A stretch of DNA of 64,000 bases, from NCBI RefSeq assembly GCF_019166065.1, contig NZ_JAHTBN010000009.1:83145-147144 (forward strand), in the 5' to 3' direction. Shown here piece by piece: positions 59,871-64,000 of this stretch. The translations under genes and the position numbers were made by a program. Numbering within the stretch: position 1 is the stretch's first letter; each line of letters starts with the position of its first letter. The DNA is from Candidimonas humi. GTDB taxonomy: Bacteria > Pseudomonadota > Gammaproteobacteria > Burkholderiales > Burkholderiaceae_B. The notes under the pieces were generated by a model. The model saw only the letters and a list, made by a program, of their open reading frames with translations, made no database searches and was not told where the DNA came from.

Positions 59871-59899
59871 TTGTCTTTCCGGGCGACTCACGGTATGCT
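59871..59899 (+). promoter_or_regulatory. Promoter of the SWIB gene, overlapped by a palindrome
   Basis: TTGTCT (59871-59876) and TATGCT (59894-59899) have an exact 17-base spacer, about 45 bases before the ATG at 59942. The palindrome ACAAAG-CA-CTTTGT (59861-59874) overlaps the -35, so a bound repressor could block it. The rest of the 419-base gap from livG (59523) to the SWIB gene holds no supported gene. Confidence 0.65.
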
Positions 59900-59941
59900 C
59901 ATTAAAATCTTTTTTTCACCCATTCCGAGGAGCACCACCCT

Positions 59942-60211
59942 ATGGCCACAAAAGCCGCAGCCCGTACCCCCAACGCCGCGTTCATGAAGCCGCTCACTCC
60001 CAGCGCTACCCTGGCCGCGGTCATCGGGCCGGAAGCCGTGCCCCGTACCGAGGTCACCAAGAAAATCTGGGACTACATCAAGAAGCACGACCTGCAAGAC
60101 CCCAAGAACCGCCGCAACATCAATGCCGACGCCAAGCTGCGTCCCTTGTTCGGCAAGGATCAGGTATCCATGTTCGAACTGACCAAGCTGGTCAGCGCCC
60201 ACCTCAAATAA
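59942..60211 (+). CDS. SWIB/MDM2 domain protein
   Basis: An 89-residue protein made almost entirely of a SWIB domain: MKPLTPSATLAAVIGPEAVPRTEVTKKIWDYIKKHDLQDPKNRRNINADAKLRPLFGKDQVSMFELTKLVSAHLK. This fold is known from eukaryotic SWI/SNF subunits and MDM2, and from chlamydial topoisomerase C-termini. Single-domain versions occur in many proteobacteria, with unclear function (DNA binding or chromatin-like roles proposed). An N-terminal Ala/Lys-rich tail (MATKAAARTPNAAF) precedes the fold. The ribosome-binding site GAGGAG lies about nine bases upstream. Monocistronic, with promoter and terminator both visible. Confidence 0.9.
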   Translation: MATKAAARTPNAAFMKPLTPSATLAAVIGPEAVPRTEVTKKIWDYIKKHDLQDPKNRRNINADAKLRPLFGKDQVSMFELTKLVSAHLK

Positions 60212-60311
60212 AGCGAGTCCGGCCGCCAGGCCGGCAGGCGCCACGGCTTGCCGCCGCGACAGCCGGGCCTGAGGCCCGACGCAAGGTTCGCAAGGCGCCG
60301 TTCGCGTCGCA

Positions 60312-60344
60312 CGCAAAAAGAAAGGGCTGCCCTTGCGGCAGCCC
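60312..60344 (-). terminator. Intrinsic terminator of the small membrane protein gene
   Basis: GGGCTGCC (60324-60331), five-base loop, GGCAGCCC (60337-60344). Read on the minus strand, the stem is followed by TTTCTTTTTG (60314-60323). It would stop the minus-strand transcript of the gene at 60558-60923. Confidence 0.75.
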
Positions 60345-60353
60345 GGATCTGCA

Positions 60354-60388
60354 GCCTCCCGCTTTCGAGCGGCGAGGCTTTGTTTTTT
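60354..60388 (+). terminator. Intrinsic terminator of the SWIB gene
   Basis: GCCTC-CGCT and AGCG-GAGGC (60354-60378, with a small bulge) close a UUCG tetraloop, followed by TTTGTTTTTT (60379-60388) on the plus strand. Only the mirror terminator at 60312 and this one are found in the 346-base gap 60212-60557. Confidence 0.8.
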
Positions 60389-60557
60389 ATGGCCGCCATT
60401 ATTCTTGCGCAGCCATGGACTTTTGCGGCTGCCTATATGGCTGAGAATCGGCTGCGCATGTTTTGTGCGCCGTATGTTTTTATGCGGCCTTTCTATGCAG
60501 CGGCGCAGTTTACGCGCCTTGGCGCATGCTCATGTTTCCGCAGCTTGCCCGGCGCGC

Positions 60558-60923
60558 CTATGCTTCGCCATCGGGAGACTGTCCGGAAAAAAGCGCGAGC
60601 CAGCCCTTGATCAGGCGGTACAGCACCCAGACCAGCGCCACTGCGCCGGTCAGCCAGCCGACCAGAATAGGCGTGGCCAGCGCGCTTAGCACCAGCCACA
60701 ACAGGCCCCACCAGAAGGTCTTGAGCACCCAGCCGAAATGCGGCGCATATACAGTGCCGGCGGCGTCGCCGCGCTTCAGGTAGGCCAGCACTATCGCAGC
60801 GACGGTGGCCAGGCCCAGCACGCCGGCGCTGATCAAACCCAGTGCAAACAGGCCATAGATGACATGGGTAACAGTCCGCAGGTTCGGGCCCTGGGGTTCG
60901 TCCGCGGGCAAGGCCTCGGTCAT
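60558..60923 (-). CDS. Small membrane protein, DUF4870-like
   Basis: A 121-residue integral membrane protein with three hydrophobic segments (about 18-45, 66-85 and 87-108) and short polar ends. The pattern THVIYGLFALGLISAGVLGLATVAAIVLAYLKRGDAAGTVYAPHFGWVLKTFWWGLL resembles DUF4870/DUF805-like proteins. Function is unknown. The ribosome-binding site GGAGG lies five bases before the ATG at 60923. Likely monocistronic, ending at the terminator at 60312. Confidence 0.75.
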   Translation of the reverse strand: MTEALPADEPQGPNLRTVTHVIYGLFALGLISAGVLGLATVAAIVLAYLKRGDAAGTVYAPHFGWVLKTFWWGLLWLVLSALATPILVGWLTGAVALVWVLYRLIKGWLALFSGQSPDGEA

Positions 60924-61023
60924 AGCTGCCTCCAGATTGGAAAGAAACGATGGAATGTCTCGCTTCGAGGAAGGCTATTTTAACCGTTAGCGTGCGCTCA
61001 GGGACTGGGCCCACACGCTCGCT

Positions 61024-62310
61024 TCAGGTATCCGAGCTCGAGTGTATGGGCTTACCCACCAGGAGCGCGTAAATCAAGGCCGCAGCAATCGCAACAATAG
61101 CGCTCAGCAAGAGCGACGATGAAAACGAATGAGTGCGCTGAACCATCCATCCAGTTAGCACCGGCGCGAAGGAGCCACCGAAATAACCGCCGAAATTCTG
61201 CAGGCTGCCCAGCGACGCCACCAAGTGTTTGGGCGCAGCGACGTTGACCAAGGCCCAGGCGCCGCCGCCAGCGAAATACAGGAAAAACATCGTGGCGCAC
61301 AAATAGATGATTGCCCAAGTGGTGCTCGATGCGTAGATCATGGGCACGGTAAAACAAGCGCTGGCAAGCAGTCCTATGCAAATAGGCCATTTGCGGCTCT
61401 TGATGAGGCTCATACCTCGCGCGGCCAGGCGATCACAGATACGTCCGCTGCAGATCGAACCAACCGCGCCGAAGAAGTACGGAATGGTCATGACCCAGCC
61501 GGTATTTGCAATACTCAAGTGACGCTGATGTTCTAGATAACCGGGAAGCCACGTCAGGTAGAGCCAGATCATATAGATAACACCGACGAACCCAAGAACA
61601 ACCCCCCAGGTGGTGCGCTGAACAAAGAGCCCTCGCCAGTCTGCCCAGGACAACTTGCGTTCCGCCTCGCCGTCGTCATCAGCATCCTCTGGACGAGCAT
61701 CGGCAAACGCATCCGACGAAGGCGCGTGCCTGGGAGTGGCATAGAACCACAGCCCCATCAGGACAATACCGACGACCCCGAGAATCACGAACATACTACG
61801 CCAACCGAAAGCAAGAAGCAGGCCGGTCAGGATAGGCGGAGCCAGCATTGGGCCTATCGTGGGGGAGGCTAGGAAAACACCTGTGGCTGTGCCTCTATCC
61901 TTGCGCCCGTACCACTGAGCAAGCAGCTTGGCGCCCGCAGGAAACGTAGGTGCCTCGCCTAGCCCCAAGCCTAACCGGCACCAAATCAGCCCCTGCAGGG
62001 AAGACACCAGGCCGCAGCCCAACTGAGCCACTGACCACAGAAAAAGCCCGGCACCCAACACCACACGGGTGCCTATGCGATCCAGCAGTGCACCTGTCGG
62101 CAACTGAGCAAAGGCATAAACCCAAGAAAATACGGATAGCAGCAAACCCATCTGCACTGGCGACAGATGAAGCTCCTGGCTGATGACGTGATTGGCTATG
62201 GAAAGCGCGCTGCGGTCCAGCACATTGACCATGCCGATGGCAACCAACAAGGCCAGAAGTACGCGCTGTGTGCGCCGATAGCGAGCTATGCCGCTGTTGC
62301 CCGAACTCAT
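61024..62310 (-). CDS. MFS transporter (anion:cation symporter family)
   Basis: A 428-residue twelve-helix secondary transporter. The pattern GMVNVLDRSALSIANHVISQELHLSPVQMGLLLSVFSWVYAFAQLPTGALLDRIGTR and WCRLGLGLGEAPTFPAGAKLLAQWYGRKDRGTATG is that of the ACS family (sugar acids, tartrate, phthalate, glucarate). A hydrophilic central loop (SSDAFADARPEDADDDGEAERK) is acidic. The start at 62310 has GGGAG five bases upstream; a later in-frame ATG at 62349 lacks one. It lies downstream of a LacI-family gene in the same orientation, with two operator-like sites between them. Confidence 0.88.
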   Translation of the reverse strand: MSSGNSGIARYRRTQRVLLALLVAIGMVNVLDRSALSIANHVISQELHLSPVQMGLLLSVFSWVYAFAQLPTGALLDRIGTRVVLGAGLFLWSVAQLGCGLVSSLQGLIWCRLGLGLGEAPTFPAGAKLLAQWYGRKDRGTATGVFLASPTIGPMLAPPILTGLLLAFGWRSMFVILGVVGIVLMGLWFYATPRHAPSSDAFADARPEDADDDGEAERKLSWADWRGLFVQRTTWGVVLGFVGVIYMIWLYLTWLPGYLEHQRHLSIANTGWVMTIPYFFGAVGSICSGRICDRLAARGMSLIKSRKWPICIGLLASACFTVPMIYASSTTWAIIYLCATMFFLYFAGGGAWALVNVAAPKHLVASLGSLQNFGGYFGGSFAPVLTGWMVQRTHSFSSSLLLSAIVAIAAALIYALLVGKPIHSSSDT

Positions 62311-62366
62311 ATCCTCTCCCGCGGCGCGAGCCGAGCTCTCGCCATCCATTCACACCATACATTGCC

Positions 62367-62394
62367 ATAGAAATGATTGCGTTATCATTTCTAT
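62367..62394. promoter_or_regulatory. LacI-type operator O1
   Basis: ATAGAAATGAT (62367-62377), a six-base centre TGCGTT, and ATCATTTCTAT (62384-62394) form a perfect 11-bp inverted repeat. The central CG-containing, pseudo-palindromic TGATTGCGTTATCA fits the LacI-family operator pattern. It lies about 57-84 bases upstream of the MFS start at 62310. Confidence 0.75.
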
Positions 62395-62400
62395 GTAGCA

Positions 62401-62415
62401 GCTAAGCCGCTTAGC
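62401..62415. promoter_or_regulatory. Short palindrome in the MFS promoter region
   Basis: GCTAAGC, one centre base, GCTTAGC is a perfect odd palindrome between the two LacI-type sites. A second regulator site or chance are both possible. Confidence 0.4.
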
Positions 62416-62444
62416 CTAGCTATTTGGTTGCTAGTATAGTCGAG

Positions 62445-62466
62445 AAAATGATTGCGTTGTCATATA
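62445..62466. promoter_or_regulatory. LacI-type operator O2
   Basis: The core ATGATTGCGTTGTCAT (62448-62463) repeats the core of O1 with one change (TTGT for TTAT). It overlaps a possible -35 (ATGACA on the minus strand at 62459-62464) ahead of a -10-like TATACT (62433-62438). Two sites about 80 bases apart could permit DNA looping by a LacI-type tetramer or two dimers. Confidence 0.65.
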
Positions 62467-62539
62467 TCGGCCGGCCATAGTCAGGATGGAGAGTTCACGG
62501 CTACGACATGAAGTTATTCAATCATGAGTTCCATATGAT

Positions 62540-63847
62540 CTACCGGCGATTCTCGGGCTTATGAGGCCGCGGCCGAGTGGAAGCACGCGCCACGAGCTCG
62601 AAGCCCACATCAACCTGCTTCGGAGCACCATTCCCGCTCGCCACGTGTTTCTCGATGCGCTCGAGCAGATTGAGTGCAGCAAGCCGGCCGATACCCTGAC
62701 CGTCAATGCGCACGGTCGTCAATGCAGGCTCGAGCTGGCTTGCGAAATCAAGGTCTCCGAAACCGGCCACAGACAGATCGCCCGGTACATCGATGCCTCT
62801 TTGACCAGCTTCGATAATGGCTCCCAGCGCAAGCAAGTCGCTGCTGCAGGACACCGCATCAATGTCGGGCGACTCGGCGAGAAGCTCACGCAAAGCCTCA
62901 CGCCCCTGGCGAGTCGTAGTCGGTGAAGCCAATACTTTCTCTGGTACAGAGGTATAGCCACGTTCAGCACAAGCCTCCTTGAATCCACGCCCTCGGGCAG
63001 CGGCCCTGTCGTTATCACCCAGAATCAGTGCTGGGCGGCGACACCCGCAATCCAATAAATGCTGGCCCAAGGCATGTCCTACGTCCCGATGGGAAAAGCC
63101 GACGGTCATGTCCAAGGGCTCTTCACTGGTATCCCAGGTCTCGACTATCGGGATACCCGCAGCGGCCAATCGCATACGCGTGCGCGCCGTGTGCCTGGCT
63201 CCAGTCAGAAGAATGCCATCAGGGCGCCGGCCCAGGACATTTTCCAGTAACCGGGCTTCGCTGTCGCCATCGAAACCGCTAAGGCCGAACATGACTTGAT
63301 AGCCCCGTGCATCGAGCGCAGAGGTGAAAGCTAGCAAGGTATCCGAAAATATCGCATTGGCGATAGTAGGCACCACTGCAGCAACCAACTGCGAGCGGTT
63401 CGACGCCAAGCTGCCGGCATGCCGGTTTGGCACATAGCCCAGGCGCTCGACCACGGCGCGTACACGCGCCACCGTTGCCTCGGCAACAATATCCGGGCGG
63501 CTCAGCGCGCGTGAGACTGTTATCGGCGAAACCCCAGCCAAGACAGCGATGTCCTTCAACCTGACCGCGCGCGGCCCATCGGCGGAAGTTTGGTGGGCCA
63601 GAACAACACTATCGGATGAAGAGGTGGGCCGATTATTGCCAGGAGGCTTTGCGCGTGACACGGGCTTGATCCAAGTGGAATACCGGGCTGCCAGTATAAC
63701 GTCGACATAGCGCTTCACGCGCCCGAGCGCGCGACGAGCATAATCGGCACCGTAGGCAGCGTAACGCAAAGAAACCGAGCCGAGCTCAATCGGCCAGCAG
63801 CCTAGCGGCAAGCAGACAGGATGCTGTCGTCGGTAATCGGTCGCCAT
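62540..63847 (-). CDS. LacI-family transcriptional regulator (GntR-like)
   Basis: A regulator of up to 435 residues with a LacI-type helix-turn-helix (VRLKDIAVLAGVSPITVSRALSRPDIV) and a periplasmic-binding-like effector domain (SQLVAAVVPTIANAIFSDTLLAFTSALDARGYQVMFGLSGFD, FSHRDVGHALGQHLLDCGCRRPALI, SDLLALGAIIEAGQRGIDVPGDLSVAGFGDLDFASQLEPALTTVRID). The start is uncertain. ATG at 63847 abuts the rRNA terminator and gives about 95 residues before the helix-turn-helix; GTG at 63661 gives a more normal length (373) but neither has a good ribosome-binding site. It probably represses the MFS gene downstream and perhaps itself through O1/O2. An inducer such as a sugar acid is likely from the transporter type. 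Confidence 0.8.
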   Translation of the reverse strand: MATDYRRQHPVCLPLGCWPIELGSVSLRYAAYGADYARRALGRVKRYVDVILAARYSTWIKPVSRAKPPGNNRPTSSSDSVVLAHQTSADGPRAVRLKDIAVLAGVSPITVSRALSRPDIVAEATVARVRAVVERLGYVPNRHAGSLASNRSQLVAAVVPTIANAIFSDTLLAFTSALDARGYQVMFGLSGFDGDSEARLLENVLGRRPDGILLTGARHTARTRMRLAAAGIPIVETWDTSEEPLDMTVGFSHRDVGHALGQHLLDCGCRRPALILGDNDRAAARGRGFKEACAERGYTSVPEKVLASPTTTRQGREALRELLAESPDIDAVSCSSDLLALGAIIEAGQRGIDVPGDLSVAGFGDLDFASQLEPALTTVRIDGQGIGRLAALNLLERIEKHVASGNGAPKQVDVGFELVARASTRPRPHKPENRR

Positions 63848-63885
63848 AAAAAGCGAACGCCCCGAAGAGAACACTCTTCGGGGCG
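63845..63885 (-). terminator. Intrinsic terminator of the rRNA operon
   Basis: CGCCCCGAAGAG (63858-63869), a four-base loop and CTCTTCGGGGCG (63874-63885) form a perfect 12-bp stem. On the minus strand TTCGCTTTTTAT follows. It lies 14 bases after the 5S rRNA end. Confidence 0.85.
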
Positions 63886-63898
63886 CAGCAGTATAAAA

Positions 63899-64000
63899 GC
63901 CTGACGATGCCCTACTTTCACAGACGTACGTCCACTATCATCGGCGCAAAGGCGTTTCACGATCCTGTTCGGGATGGGAAGGCGTGGGACCACCTCGCTA
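63899..64000 (-). rRNA. rrf: 5S ribosomal RNA (partial; 5' end outside window)
   Basis: Read on the minus strand from the window edge: TAGCGAGGTGGTCCCACGCC, CTTCCCATCCCGAACAGGAT, GTGAAACGCCTTTGCGCCGA, TGATAGTGGACG and GTGAAAGTAGGGCATCGTCAGGC. This is a betaproteobacterial 5S rRNA with only about the first 13 bases missing. The 3' end GTCAGGC would pair with the missing 5' GCCTGAC. It is the last gene of an rRNA operon whose 23S gene must lie to the right. Confidence 0.95.

Overview
The window is GC-rich chromosomal DNA from a betaproteobacterium, most likely the family Alcaligenaceae (Bordetella/Achromobacter/Pusillimonas group). The basis is the gene order of the division and cell-wall (dcw) cluster, a fused murE-murF gene, a class A RNase P RNA, a betaproteobacterial type 5S rRNA, and the general protein repertoire. 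No prophage, CRISPR array, transposase or tRNA was seen.

Layout. (1) 1-1032: the end of a nitrilase gene and an unrecognised lipoprotein. (2) 1055-11638: an organosulfur-scavenging region. It has two TauD/TfdA-family Fe(II)/2-oxoglutarate dioxygenases at its edges, a complete MalK-type ABC importer, a complete SsuABC/TauABC-type ABC importer and a CysB-like LysR regulator between them. (3) 11994-25906: mostly independent housekeeping genes: sirtuin, serine O-acetyltransferase, metallophosphoesterase, a degenerate GH31 protein, mnmC, an inositol-phosphatase-family enzyme, fadD, an M20 amidohydrolase, a YciA-type thioesterase and mgtE. (4) 25945-26246: two copies of a ~117-bp hairpin-forming repeat between mgtE and secA. 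(5) 26376-48521: secA, an M23 peptidase, a DciA-like gene, lpxC and the full dcw cluster on the minus strand, driven by a clear mraZ promoter overlapping MraZ boxes. The order of transcription is mraZ-rsmH-ftsL-ftsI-murEF-mraY-murD-ftsW-murG-murC-ftsQ-ftsA-ftsZ-lpxC. The ddl gene usual between murC and ftsQ is absent; a 17-codon ORF with a good ribosome-binding site and ATGA coupling to murC sits in its place. (6) 48984-53783: rnpB, a Uup-type ABC-F protein, pyrC and a second M20 amidohydrolase. (7) 54102-59522: a branched-chain-amino-acid-type (HAAT) ABC importer, with its binding protein encoded convergently to the livGFHM-like operon. The two share a perfect 15-bp bidirectional terminator. 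(8) 59942-64000: a small SWIB/MDM2 protein, a small membrane protein, an MFS transporter with a LacI-family regulator and strong candidate operators, then the terminator and 3' part of a 5S rRNA gene.

How it works together. Region 2 looks like an S-starvation module: import of sulfate esters or sulfonates, oxidative desulfonation, and CysB-type control. A serine acetyltransferase close by would supply the acceptor precursor for cysteine. Region 5 is the peptidoglycan-precursor and septum machine, and nearly all its genes overlap by 1-14 bases, so translation is probably coupled. Start sites below were chosen from ribosome-binding sites, overlaps and family alignments from memory. No database search was possible, so names rest on recognised motifs and context.
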